The notes under the pieces: generated by a model
Databases searched by the model: none
What the model saw: the letters and a program-made list of their open reading frames with translations, nothing else
What the model was told of the DNA's origin: nothing
DNA from: Mariprofundaceae bacterium
GTDB taxonomy: Bacteria; Pseudomonadota; Zetaproteobacteria; Mariprofundales; Mariprofundaceae
DNA: 6,966 nt
Reading direction: 5' to 3'
NCBI GenBank assembly: GCA_030950825.1
Contig: JAUZQT010000047.1
Location: forward strand, 1 to 6,966
Shown here: piece after piece, positions 1 to 6,248 of the stretch
Numbering within the stretch: the first letter of the stretch is position 1
Layout: every line of letters starts with the position of its first letter
Translations under genes and position numbers: made by a program

Positions 1-45
1 AGCCGCACGTCGCCCTTCCTCGAATGAGGGAGGCGTGCGGCTTTG
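1..45 (+). terminator. Strong hairpin, possible rho-independent terminator of an upstream gene
   Basis: AGCCGCACG (1-9) pairs perfectly with CGTGCGGCT (34-42). An inner stem, CCTTCCTC (14-21) with GAGGGAGG (26-33), has one G-U wobble, a GAAT loop and a 4-nt bulge (10-13) on the left arm. Only three T follow on the plus strand. The sequence before base 1 is not visible, so a minus-strand T-tract cannot be excluded and the orientation is uncertain. It most likely ends whatever transcript enters from the left. Confidence 0.5.
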
Positions 46-154
46 CAGGATTAGCATTCGACAGCTTGTTTTGTGGTGAGTCATTGAGCTTGCTTATCCC
101 CCTATGAATTTTGCCTACCCATTTAGAATTTGAAAGAGCCATGATTATGATGTA

Positions 155-598
155 TTGGCGGCGGTGGCTCAAGCCTATCAGGAATCACACTTGGATCAGA
201 GTCGGCGTAGTTATCGTGGGGCTGTGGGGATTATGCAGTTATTGCCATCTACAGCCGCAAGCCCCAATGTTGGCATTGTTGATATTTCTACCATGGAAAA
301 CAATATCCATGCAGGTGTGAAATACCTTGCCTTTTTGCGGCAGCGTTACTTCTCTGATCCTGAGATGAGGGATGTGGATCGCTTGGCATTTGGCTGGGCA
401 GCTTACAATGCAGGGCCTGCCAAAGTGATTAAAATGCGTCGTCTGGCAAAAGAGATGGGGCTTAATCCCAATATTTGGTTTGACCATGTTGAGCTAGCGG
501 CAGCGAAAATTGTAGGAAGGGAAACTGTGCATTATGTGCGTAGTGTTTTTACGCATTATATAGCTTACGGCTTGGTCAAAGAAAGGTTTGCGCATTGA
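155..598 (+). CDS. MltF-type lytic transglycosylase catalytic (SLT) domain, N-terminally truncated; possible pseudogene
   Basis: This is a soluble lytic transglycosylase (SLT) domain, which cleaves the MurNAc-GlcNAc bond of peptidoglycan in the periplasm. From a TTG start at 155 (147 aa), the catalytic motif AYQESHLD has its Glu at residue 10. Motif II is GAVGIMQLLP (22-31) and motif III is AYNAGP (83-88). The C-terminal stretch IVGRETVHYVRSV is typical of the MltF-like family. Full family members carry a signal peptide and a solute-binding domain of about 250 residues before this domain. Here neither is present. The family-like sequence continues upstream of the TTG (HDYDV, 140-154) to an in-frame TGA at 131-133, with another TGA at 77-79, and I see no ribosome binding site for the TTG. 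No export signal remains. The catalytic part is intact, so a short expressed protein is possible, but a 5'-deleted remnant seems more likely. Confidence 0.6.
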   Translation: MAAVAQAYQESHLDQSRRSYRGAVGIMQLLPSTAASPNVGIVDISTMENNIHAGVKYLAFLRQRYFSDPEMRDVDRLAFGWAAYNAGPAKVIKMRRLAKEMGLNPNIWFDHVELAAAKIVGRETVHYVRSVFTHYIAYGLVKERFAH

Positions 599-803
599 AT
601 ATTGCTTGAAAAGTGTCATAGGCTTTTGTGATAAAGCACAATAAGCTTGTTATTTTTGTCAATTATTGCAGTTTGCGGTTTCCTTGAGGGAATCTTCCTT
701 CATTATCGCACAAGACAAACACTGATGTCTGGCGAATCGGAAATAATCTGCATCCAACACATTCAGTGAACTACCTCGGATGCAATGGAAATGAACCATA
801 CAT
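599..803. other. Intergenic region / probable rhlE leader
   Basis: This is 205 bp without a convincing ORF. It contains weak A/T-rich hairpins just after the transglycosylase stop (GCTTT/AAAGC at 622-626 and 633-637; AATAA/TTATT around 640-655). I found no promoter pair close to the sigma-70 consensus with good spacing. The clearest element is the inverted repeat at 749-784, listed separately. The rhlE promoter must lie here or further upstream. Confidence 0.4.
749..784 (+). repeat. 7-bp inverted repeat in the rhlE leader
   Basis: TGCATCC (749-755) and GGATGCA (778-784) are perfect inverted copies around a 22-nt spacer, which itself contains a small CAC/GTG pairing (758-760 with 766-768). 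The repeat ends just before the weak Shine-Dalgarno-like GGAA at 787-790 and 19 nt before the rhlE ATG. It could fold as an mRNA hairpin that affects helicase translation, or serve as a DNA operator. Either role is inference. Confidence 0.3.
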
Positions 804-2108
804 ATGTCAATTGAACGTTCTTTTGAACACTCCTTCGAAGCATTGGGGCTGTCCGCCGAATTACTTCGCGCGGTTGCCGATCAGGGTTATACGACCCCAA
901 CCCCAGTACAAGCTAAATCTATCCCAGTGATCCTTGAAGGTCATGATGTTTTAGCTGGTGCTCAAACAGGAACAGGGAAAACGGCAGGATTTACACTGCC
1001 GATGTTGAATTTAATTCAAAAAAATAACCCAGAGCGTGGGCGAAAACACCCTATTCGTGCGTTGGTCTTAACACCGACTCGTGAGTTAGCAGCACAAGTT
1101 GCTGAAAGTATTGCAGTTTACGGGAAATATCTCCCATTACGTTCTACCGTCGTCTTTGGTGGAGTGGGTATTAACCCTCAGATTCAAAAGTTGCGCCGCG
1201 GCGTGGATGTTTTGGTCGCAACACCTGGGCGCTTGCTGGATTTAATTAATCAGCGAGAAGTTGATTTATCGCACATTGACTTTTTTGTATTGGATGAAGC
1301 GGATCGTATGTTGGAGATGGGGTTCATTCATGATATTCGCCGTGTGTTAAAAATGTTACCCAATAAGCGTCAGAATTTATTGTTTTCTGCAACCTTTTCA
1401 GAAGATATTAAACGATTGGCACAGGGTTTTCTGAAATCACCCGTGTATATTGAAGTGGCACGCAATAAGACATCTCATCAAGTGACGCAAGTTGTTTATC
1501 CTGTAAGTAAAGCCAAGAAGCGTGCCTTATTATCCAAACTTATTTTAGAAGGTGAATGGCGGCAGGTACTGGTATTTACAAAAACCAAGCATGGCGCCAA
1601 TAGGCTAACCAAACAACTGGAGAGCGATGGAATTGGCGCAGCAGCAATCCATGGTAATAAGAGTCAAACGGCTCGAACCAAGGCATTGCAGGGCTTCAAA
1701 GATGGCGCTATTCGTGTGCTGGTTGCGACGGATATTGCAGCTCGTGGCCTTGATATTGATCAGCTTCCGCATGTTGTAAATTATGAGCTTCCCAATGTCC
1801 CAGAAGATTATGTGCACCGTATCGGACGGACGGGGCGCGCAGGCAATACGGGTGAAGCGATGTCTTTGGTGAGTAGTGATGAAGATAAGTTATTGCGTGC
1901 TATTGAGCGCTTGATTAGGAAAGATATTGCTAAAATATCATTGCAAGGTTTTGAACCTGATCTCAATGATATCAATGTTGCAGAACAGGAAGCCCAGGCT
2001 CAAAAGCAGCGTCGTGGTTCACAGCAGCATCGTCGAAGTCCCAATGCTACGCGCAAAACAAGGCCGAATCGTAGCCGGAATTCAGGAGCTAGATCACGCA
2101 ACGCATAG
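804..2108 (+). CDS. rhlE: DEAD-box ATP-dependent RNA helicase, RhlE type
   Basis: This is an ATP-dependent RNA helicase of 434 aa that remodels RNA in the cytoplasm, in ribosome assembly and mRNA turnover for this family. All superfamily 2 motifs are present in order: Q motif GYTTPTPVQ (28-36), Walker A AQTGTGKT (53-60), Ia PTRELA (91-96), GG (119-120), Ib TPGR (140-143), DEAD (164-167), SAT (195-197), IV VLVFTKT (255-261), V ATDIAARGLDID (308-319) and VI HRIGRTGR (338-345). Residues from about 394 on form a low-complexity tail rich in Arg, Gln, Ser and Asn, as expected for an RhlE RNA-binding extension. The start is the ATG at 804; upstream there is only a weak GGAA, 13 nt away. Length and motif spacing match RhlE better than DbpA or CsdA, because the C-terminal RNA-recognition domains of those proteins are absent. 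It appears monocistronic, converging on a minus-strand kinase remnant. Confidence 0.93.
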   Translation: MSIERSFEHSFEALGLSAELLRAVADQGYTTPTPVQAKSIPVILEGHDVLAGAQTGTGKTAGFTLPMLNLIQKNNPERGRKHPIRALVLTPTRELAAQVAESIAVYGKYLPLRSTVVFGGVGINPQIQKLRRGVDVLVATPGRLLDLINQREVDLSHIDFFVLDEADRMLEMGFIHDIRRVLKMLPNKRQNLLFSATFSEDIKRLAQGFLKSPVYIEVARNKTSHQVTQVVYPVSKAKKRALLSKLILEGEWRQVLVFTKTKHGANRLTKQLESDGIGAAAIHGNKSQTARTKALQGFKDGAIRVLVATDIAARGLDIDQLPHVVNYELPNVPEDYVHRIGRTGRAGNTGEAMSLVSSDEDKLLRAIERLIRKDIAKISLQGFEPDLNDINVAEQEAQAQKQRRGSQQHRRSPNATRKTRPNRSRNSGARSRNA

Positions 2109-2129
2109 TTGGCATGTATGGATAGATTC

Positions 2130-2390
2130 TTATCCCCCCCCAAGCTGTGCTTTGTATGCGTGATAAATGGATTGAATTGCCTGATGAATCTGTGAAAAAG
2201 AAGGGCGTTGTTGGGTATCTTTCTGCAAGCAGTGGTCGTTTAACTGCTGAAGTTGAGTTAGAGCAGTGTGATGTTTGTATTCTGAATTCACACGCATCAG
2301 TAGTTCTTCCAATAAGCAGCCAAAGGCTCTTACTTCAAGCCGTTCGATAGCATGTTTGAGTGAATCATTCAGGCTAAATAGTAGGTAAAG
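2130..2390 (-). pseudogene. 3' remnant of a protein kinase gene (C-lobe end), probably a leucine-rich-repeat Ser/Thr kinase
   Basis: The minus strand is open for 86 codons, from 2390 down to a TAA at 2132-2130, with no ATG until residue 32. The reading resembles the end of a Hanks-type kinase domain. LEVRAFGCLLEELL (residues 18-31) fits subdomain IX, where the usual invariant Asp would be Glu19. HCLQKDTQQRPSFSQI (53-68) fits subdomain XI, with the invariant Arg at residue 62. The ATP-binding lobe, catalytic loop and DFG motif are absent, because the region upstream is the map gene in a different frame. The similarity runs to about the map stop codon (2376-2374), and the open frame overlaps map by 17 nt. 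This looks like a gene that lost all but its 3' end by deletion against map. Assigning it to the proteobacterial LRR-kinase group is from memory of that family and is less certain than the kinase call. Confidence 0.6.
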
Positions 2391-3126
2391 TCAGAATTTC
2401 CACGCCGTTATCGGTGACTGCAAGGGTGTGCTCGAATTGGGCTGAAAGTGATCGGTCACGGGTGACCACTGTCCACTTATCAGGCAGCAGTTTCACGTTG
2501 GCTTTACCAAAATTTACCATCGGCTCAATGGTAAAAACCATGCCTTTTTTTAGTGTCATACCAGCACCAGGCTTTCCATAATGTAGTACCTGTGGATCTT
2601 CATGAAAAATACGCCCAATACCATGACCACAATATTCACGCACCACACTGCACTTTTCACCCTCAACATAGTGTTGAATGATATGCCCAATATCGCCCAA
2701 TGTTGCACCTGGCTTTACCACAGAAATACCAAGATCTAGTGCCTTACGTGCAATTTCAGTTACCTTTTTGGCGCGTATTTTAGGCGTGCCGACATAAAAA
2801 GTTTTACTGGTATCACCATGCCAGCCGTTGATAATACTGGTAACATCAATATTGATAATATCACCATCCTTGATGGTTTTGTCAGCAGGAATACCATGGC
2901 AAACCACATGATTAATGGATGTGCACACAGATTTTGGAAAGCCGTGATAATTCAAAGGGGCAGGGGTGGCATCATGTTTGATGCTATAATCATGAACAAT
3001 ATCGTTGATTTCATTGGTAGTAATGCCCGGACGAATATATTCTTCAATCATAATCAAGGTATTGGCTGCATGCGTGCAGGCAGGGCGCATTTGATCAATT
3101 TCTTGGAGTGTTTTAATGGGAACCAT
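2374..3126 (-). CDS. map: Type I methionine aminopeptidase
   Basis: This metalloenzyme removes the initiator methionine from new proteins after deformylation, in the cytoplasm. The protein is 250 aa, the usual length for a bacterial type Ia enzyme. The five dinuclear-metal ligands are visible: Asp94 (NIDVT), Asp105 (HGDTSKTF), His168 (CGHGIG), Glu201 (TIEPM) and Glu232 (QFEHT). The substrate-binding His77 is in VVCHGIP. There is no N-terminal zinc-finger or SH3 extension. The ATG at 3126-3124 is supported by AAGGA on the minus strand (3136-3132), 5 nt upstream. It is transcribed divergently from sixA. Its stop overlaps the open frame of the kinase remnant, so the two may once have been one transcription unit. 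Confidence 0.95.
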   Translation of the reverse strand: MVPIKTLQEIDQMRPACTHAANTLIMIEEYIRPGITTNEINDIVHDYSIKHDATPAPLNYHGFPKSVCTSINHVVCHGIPADKTIKDGDIINIDVTSIINGWHGDTSKTFYVGTPKIRAKKVTEIARKALDLGISVVKPGATLGDIGHIIQHYVEGEKCSVVREYCGHGIGRIFHEDPQVLHYGKPGAGMTLKKGMVFTIEPMVNFGKANVKLLPDKWTVVTRDRSLSAQFEHTLAVTDNGVEILTLPTI

Positions 3127-3213
3127 GGGTGTCCTTTATGATAATTATTGCTTGCAGGCGACGCATTCTGACCTAATCTTTAGACAACGTCATTAATATG
3201 AGAGGAGATGTTT
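3127..3213. promoter_or_regulatory. Divergent map/sixA intergenic region
   Basis: This short gap between two divergent genes should hold both promoters or a shared control site. A possible plus-strand pair is TTGCAG (3152-3157) and TAATCT (3174-3179) with a 16-bp spacer, but the -10 match is poor. No clear minus-strand pair was found. The gap also contains the ribosome binding sites of both genes. Confidence 0.35.
3203..3207 (+). promoter_or_regulatory. Ribosome binding site deciding the sixA start
   Basis: AGGAG abuts an ATG at 3208, which is too close for initiation, but lies 6 nt before the in-frame ATG at 3214. The second ATG also gives the usual family N-terminus MKLYLVQHG, so the start is placed at 3214. 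Confidence 0.75.
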
Positions 3214-3684
3214 ATGAAACTTTATTTGGTCCAGCATGGCTTGGCAGTTGTTAAAAATGAGCATGAGCAACGGCCGCTATCCAATCAAGGGCGCGAAGAT
3301 ATTACACGTGTGGGTGGTTTTTTAAGTTTGTTTGAACGTCCAAAACCAATACGCATTGTACATTCCGATAAATTACGCAGCTTGCAGAGTGCTGAAATGT
3401 TTGCTGAAGCTTGGGGCTGTAGTGTGGTCGAAAAATCTTCAGAGTTGTCTTCCGATGCAAACCCAACGATCTGGGCATCACGTCTGATTGAAATTCACGA
3501 GGATATGATGCTGGTTGGGCACTTGCCGCACCTGCCGCGTCTGGCATCATTGCTTCTATGCGGTCAGGCTGAACGTGAAGTGGTGCGTTTTTGCAATGCT
3601 GGTGTGGTGTGCTTGCAGCGTACTGAAAATGAATGGAGCATATGCTGGCAAGTGAATCCAACATTATTTTATCCGAAAGATTAA
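3214..3684 (+). CDS. sixA: Phosphohistidine phosphatase SixA family (histidine phosphatase superfamily)
   Basis: This is a small phosphatase of the histidine phosphatase (phosphoglycerate mutase-like) superfamily, 156 aa, close to SixA length. E. coli SixA dephosphorylates phosphohistidine on phosphotransfer proteins; the substrate here is unknown. The catalytic His is in LVQHG (residues 5-9), where the usual RHG Arg is Gln. The second signature, SDKLRSLQSAE, supplies the phosphate-binding Arg. VGHLPHL supplies the C-terminal active-site His, and the SixA-like ending WQVNP is present. No signal peptide is seen. An alternative ATG two codons upstream (3208) is less likely because of ribosome-binding-site spacing. 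It is probably transcribed alone, since nearly 300 bp with its own promoter-like elements separates it from pyrE. From memory, related SixA proteins also have QHG, so the change alone does not imply inactivity. Confidence 0.85.
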   Translation: MKLYLVQHGLAVVKNEHEQRPLSNQGREDITRVGGFLSLFERPKPIRIVHSDKLRSLQSAEMFAEAWGCSVVEKSSELSSDANPTIWASRLIEIHEDMMLVGHLPHLPRLASLLLCGQAEREVVRFCNAGVVCLQRTENEWSICWQVNPTLFYPKD

Positions 3685-3698
3685 GGCATGGCTTATAT

Positions 3699-3726
3699 TT
3701 GGCGTTGCGGGGGAAACTGTTACACT
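3699..3726 (+). promoter_or_regulatory. Candidate sigma-70 promoter with extended -10, upstream of the pyrE leader
   Basis: TTGGCG (3699-3704) is followed after 16 bp by TACACT (3721-3726), which is preceded by TG at 3718-3719 in the extended -10 position. Each hexamer matches the consensus at four of six bases. The site lies 15 bp after the sixA stop and would start RNA near 3733, giving a leader of about 250 nt before pyrE. It overlaps a 6-bp inverted repeat, TTGCGG/CCGCAA (3705-3710 with 3728-3733). Confidence 0.4.
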
Positions 3727-3758
3727 GCCGCAAAATAGGTGCTTGAAATATATTCCAT

Positions 3759-3875
3759 ATGAAAATACACAAACAACACACAGGGAATCATCAAAAATTA
3801 TCAGCCTCGACAGGCGCAGAAAACTGTTCACTGAGCCTATCCAAGCAGGGTGAAATACAAGGTGCACAGAAGTAA
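3759..3875 (+). CDS. Possible 38-codon leader peptide upstream of pyrE
   Basis: This small ORF starts at an ATG and ends in a TAA at 3873-3875. It encodes a polar peptide beginning MKIHKQHTGNHQ and ending QGEIQGAQK, with no recognisable domain. An in-frame stop lies 15 bp upstream of the ATG (3744-3746), so it is not part of a larger gene. No good ribosome binding site is visible; AGGTG lies about 16 nt upstream. Its interest is positional: the stop codon is the first triplet of the hairpin arm at 3873-3880, so a ribosome finishing the peptide would sit on that arm. It may be a non-coding shadow; ribosome profiling or conservation of the frame would decide. Confidence 0.3.
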   Translation: MKIHKQHTGNHQKLSASTGAENCSLSLSKQGEIQGAQK

Positions 3876-3914
3876 CGCAACAACCTATCTTAAAAAGGTT
3901 ATTGCGTTATTTTA
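3870..3914 (+). terminator. Rho-independent terminator or attenuator in front of pyrE
   Basis: TAACGCAA (3873-3880) pairs perfectly with TTGCGTTA (3902-3909). After a C/A mismatch, an inner AACC (3882-3885) pairs with GGTT (3897-3900) around an 11-nt loop. Three further outer pairs are possible (3870-3872 with 3910-3912). TTTT (3910-3913) follows the stem on the plus strand, and no such tail exists on the minus strand. It could end the sixA transcript or act as an attenuator 68 bp before the pyrE start. Confidence 0.55.
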
Positions 3915-3928
3915 GTATAAAGTTATAC
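3915..3928. promoter_or_regulatory. Perfect 14-bp palindrome, possible operator, upstream of pyrE
   Basis: GTATAA (3915-3920) and TTATAC (3923-3928) are exact inverted copies separated by AG. The site lies right after the hairpin's T-tract and about 54 bp before the pyrE ATG. A weak promoter reading, TTGCGT (3902-3907) with TATACG (3924-3929) and a 16-bp spacer, would place the -10 inside the palindrome. Its A/T richness means it could occur by chance. Confidence 0.3.
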
Positions 3929-3969
3929 GTGATCCGATCAATAGATATATGAATGGCAATAAGGCCAAT

Positions 3970-3975
3970 AGGAAG
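3970..3975 (+). promoter_or_regulatory. Ribosome binding site of pyrE
   Basis: AGGAAG lies 6 nt before the ATG at 3982, which fixes the pyrE start. Confidence 0.7.
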
Positions 3976-3981
3976 TAAACG

Positions 3982-4581
3982 ATGATAACAGAACAAGAAA
4001 TCTTAACCATGTATGAAGATGCTGGAGCATTGCTCAACGGGCACTTTGTTCTTTCCAGCGGGCGTCATTCGGCACGTTACTTGCAGTCGGCACTGGTTTT
4101 GATGTCGATGAATAATGCCACTGATCTAGCAACAGCACTGATTGAGAAGTTGAATGCCGATAGCCAAGTGAATATCAATGATATTGATATGGTGGTTGCT
4201 CCTGCAATCGGTGGCCTTGTGATTGGACAAGAAGTGGCACGCCAATTGGAAAAACCATTTATTTTTACTGAGCGTAAAGAGGGTGAAATGCAGCTTCGCC
4301 GTGGTTTTACGATTTGCCAAGGTGCCAAGCTATTGGTGGTGGAAGATGTGATTACCACAGGTGGTTCGGTTCGTGAGTGCATGGCAGTTGTACGCCAACA
4401 TGGCGGTGAGCCAGTGAAAATTTTGGCTGTTGTGGATCGTGCACCAACTGCAGAAGGGCGCTTTGATGTACCACACGACACGGCTATTTCTTTAGATGTT
4501 GAAACTTTTACTGTCGATGATTGCCCCATGTGTGCCCAAGGCACTGTTGCAGTGAAGCCTGGCAGTCGAGGAGCTTTGTGA
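3982..4581 (+). CDS. pyrE: Orotate phosphoribosyltransferase
   Basis: PyrE converts orotate and PRPP to orotidine 5'-monophosphate, the fifth step of de novo pyrimidine synthesis, in the cytoplasm. The protein is 199 aa. The PRPP-binding signature VVEDVITTGGS spans residues 119-129, with the paired acidic residues Glu121-Asp122. FTERKEG (95-101) is in the flexible-loop region and HFVLSSGRHS (21-30) is the N-terminal substrate segment. The CPMCAQG (181-187) and KPGSR (192-196) ending is typical of the PyrE subfamily found in Thermus and many non-enteric bacteria, not the E. coli form. The two Cys may be structural. A good AGGAAG precedes the start. Its TGA overlaps the ATG of the RNase J gene by one base. 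The upstream hairpin and small ORF suggest attenuation control. Confidence 0.93.
   Translation: MITEQEILTMYEDAGALLNGHFVLSSGRHSARYLQSALVLMSMNNATDLATALIEKLNADSQVNINDIDMVVAPAIGGLVIGQEVARQLEKPFIFTERKEGEMQLRRGFTICQGAKLLVVEDVITTGGSVRECMAVVRQHGGEPVKILAVVDRAPTAEGRFDVPHDTAISLDVETFTVDDCPMCAQGTVAVKPGSRGAL
4568..4573 (+). promoter_or_regulatory. Ribosome binding site deciding the RNase J start
   Basis: GAGGAG, inside the last codons of pyrE, lies 7 nt before the ATG at 4581. This supports that start over an upstream in-frame ATG at 4521, which would add 20 residues lying inside pyrE. Confidence 0.8.
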
Positions 4582-6248
4582 TGCAGGATATTTCAGTACA
4601 GCCAGTGATCCGTTGCTTTCCCTTTGGCGGCGTGGGGGAATTTGGCAAAAATATGATGGTATATGCCGTTGATGATGATGCGGTGATTGTGGATTGTGGT
4701 ATGGGCTTCCCTGAACCTAGCCAGCATGGTGTGGATATTGTGATTCCAGATATCTCGGCACTGGATGACATGGGGCTGAAAATTCATGCGCTATTATTAA
4801 CCCATGGACACGAAGATCATATTGGTGCGATTCCTTTTATCTTGCCCAAACTGTCTGTACCAGTATATGGCACACAAATTACCTTAGCGTTGGTGAAAGC
4901 CAAGCTTTCTGAACGTGGATATAAAGGAGATTTGCGACTTTTGGATGAGCATACACCAATTAAAATCGGCCCTTTCCGTGTAGAAGGGGTGCCAGTAACG
5001 CACTCAATTATGGATGCTATTTCTGTTGTTATTCATACCGTTTATGGGGCAATTATTCATACGGGGGACTTTAAATTTGACCCATCGCCGATTGATGGGC
5101 GGGTGAGTGGTATTGAGAAGTTTTCGCAGCTGGGTGATGAAGGTGTGTTGTTGGTGGCATCCGATTCTACCAATGCGACACGTGGTGGCACAGGGCCTTC
5201 AGAAAGCTCTGTGGGAGCTGGCTTGAAAAAAGCTGTGGCAGAATGCAAGGGCAAGGTCGTGGTGACAACCTTTGCTTCAAATATGTTTCGTATTCAGCAA
5301 ATTATTGAGGCAGGGCATGCAGCTGGGCGAAAGGTGGCGCTGGCTGGTCGAAGTTTAGAAAAGAATGTTGGTTTAACACGTGATTTAAAACGCCTGTCTA
5401 TTCCTGCCAATGCCTTGCTGGATATCAAAAAAATACAAAGCATCCCTGATAATAAGTTATTAATTATTGCTACAGGTTCGCAAGGTGAATGGCGCGCTGC
5501 GTTGGCGCGCATTGCACAAAATAAATTTACTGGCATTCGTTTGGGAGAGGGCGATTTGGTGATTTTTTCATCTTCCAATATCCCAGGGAATGAACGCGTA
5601 GTGGCGGGGTTGTTCAATCATATTTACCGTCGTGGGGCGCGTATTTTGCATGCTGGCCAAGCGCACTTGCATGTTTCAGGGCATGCGCAGGTAGATGAAT
5701 TAAAAACCATGCTGCAGTTAACGCGGCCAAAATATTTTTATCCAGTACATGGCGAATATCGTAATCTTATTGAACACCGTGAATTGGGCATTGCCACAGG
5801 CATTGCTTTTAAAAACACAATAATTGCGGAAAATGGACAAAGTATTGTGTTGGATGATCAGGGAATTGGGCACGGACCAAAATTCCATGCTGGAGCCGTG
5901 TTTGTAGATGGGCTACACCGTGATGAAGTGGATGATATGGTATTGCGTGATCGTAGAATTCTGGCTGATGATGGTATGATTTCGGTGACTGTGCTTATTT
6001 CTCAACATGAGGGTCGCTTGTTAACCGCACCAGAGCTAACTGCGCGTGGTGTCTTGCATGAATCGGTGAGTGAGGAAGTATTGCAAGATGCCGCTGCCGA
6101 TATACACCATTATCTCAATAGTCTGAATCAGGAAATGTTGTCTGACCTTGATGAAACACGCGAAGAAATTCGTTTGTGGCTGCGACGCTGGTGCAAAAAA
6201 CGCCTAGGGCGGCGTCCGATGGTCTTGCCTGTGGTGATTGAAATTTAA
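4581..6248 (+). CDS. rnj: Ribonuclease J (metallo-beta-lactamase / beta-CASP RNase)
   Basis: RNase J is a zinc-dependent 5'-3' exoribonuclease and endoribonuclease that matures rRNA and degrades mRNA. The protein is 555 aa, the normal family length. Near the N-terminus is the family segment GGVGEFGKNM (16-25). The metal-binding motif THGHEDH (74-80) supplies His75, His77, Asp79 and His80. PVTHS carries His141 and HTGDFKFD carries Asp163. The beta-CASP region follows, with the GSQGE segment (299-303), HVSGHA (364-369) and PVHGE (388-392) carrying the late conserved His residues. The C-terminal domain (about 440-555) ends in a basic segment, RRWCKKRLGRR. The start is set by GAGGAG and by the one-base overlap (TGATG) with pyrE, and the stop overlaps ftsK (TAATG). 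RNase J is universal in many Gram-positives but patchy in proteobacteria, so its presence helps to place the organism outside the enteric group. Confidence 0.93.
   Translation: MQDISVQPVIRCFPFGGVGEFGKNMMVYAVDDDAVIVDCGMGFPEPSQHGVDIVIPDISALDDMGLKIHALLLTHGHEDHIGAIPFILPKLSVPVYGTQITLALVKAKLSERGYKGDLRLLDEHTPIKIGPFRVEGVPVTHSIMDAISVVIHTVYGAIIHTGDFKFDPSPIDGRVSGIEKFSQLGDEGVLLVASDSTNATRGGTGPSESSVGAGLKKAVAECKGKVVVTTFASNMFRIQQIIEAGHAAGRKVALAGRSLEKNVGLTRDLKRLSIPANALLDIKKIQSIPDNKLLIIATGSQGEWRAALARIAQNKFTGIRLGEGDLVIFSSSNIPGNERVVAGLFNHIYRRGARILHAGQAHLHVSGHAQVDELKTMLQLTRPKYFYPVHGEYRNLIEHRELGIATGIAFKNTIIAENGQSIVLDDQGIGHGPKFHAGAVFVDGLHRDEVDDMVLRDRRILADDGMISVTVLISQHEGRLLTAPELTARGVLHESVSEEVLQDAAADIHHYLNSLNQEMLSDLDETREEIRLWLRRWCKKRLGRRPMVLPVVIEI

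Noticed and set aside
111..320. Plus-strand reading starting at TTG 111 with several early ATGs
   Set aside because: It overlaps the transglycosylase domain in a different frame and carries no family motif.
2147..2350. Plus-strand 67-codon reading between rhlE and map
   Set aside because: It is antisense to the kinase-like frame, has a GTG start without a ribosome binding site, and shows no recognisable motif. The minus-strand reading explains the region better.
3705..3733. TTGCGG/CCGCAA hairpin just after sixA as a terminator
   Set aside because: The stem is only 6 bp with a 17-nt loop and no T-tract follows, so it is not called as a terminator.
3302..3781. Minus-strand 159-codon reading opposite sixA
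   Set aside because: It is antisense to a clear SixA gene, Cys/His-rich with no domain, and has no start context.
4077..4544. Minus-strand 155-codon reading opposite pyrE
   Set aside because: It lies entirely inside pyrE, its Ser/Thr-rich composition is typical of an antisense shadow, and it has no motif.
4521..4580. Longer N-terminus for RNase J from ATG 4521
   Set aside because: It would overlap pyrE by 61 bases and lacks a ribosome binding site. The ATG at 4581 has a good one, and its product starts as the family does.
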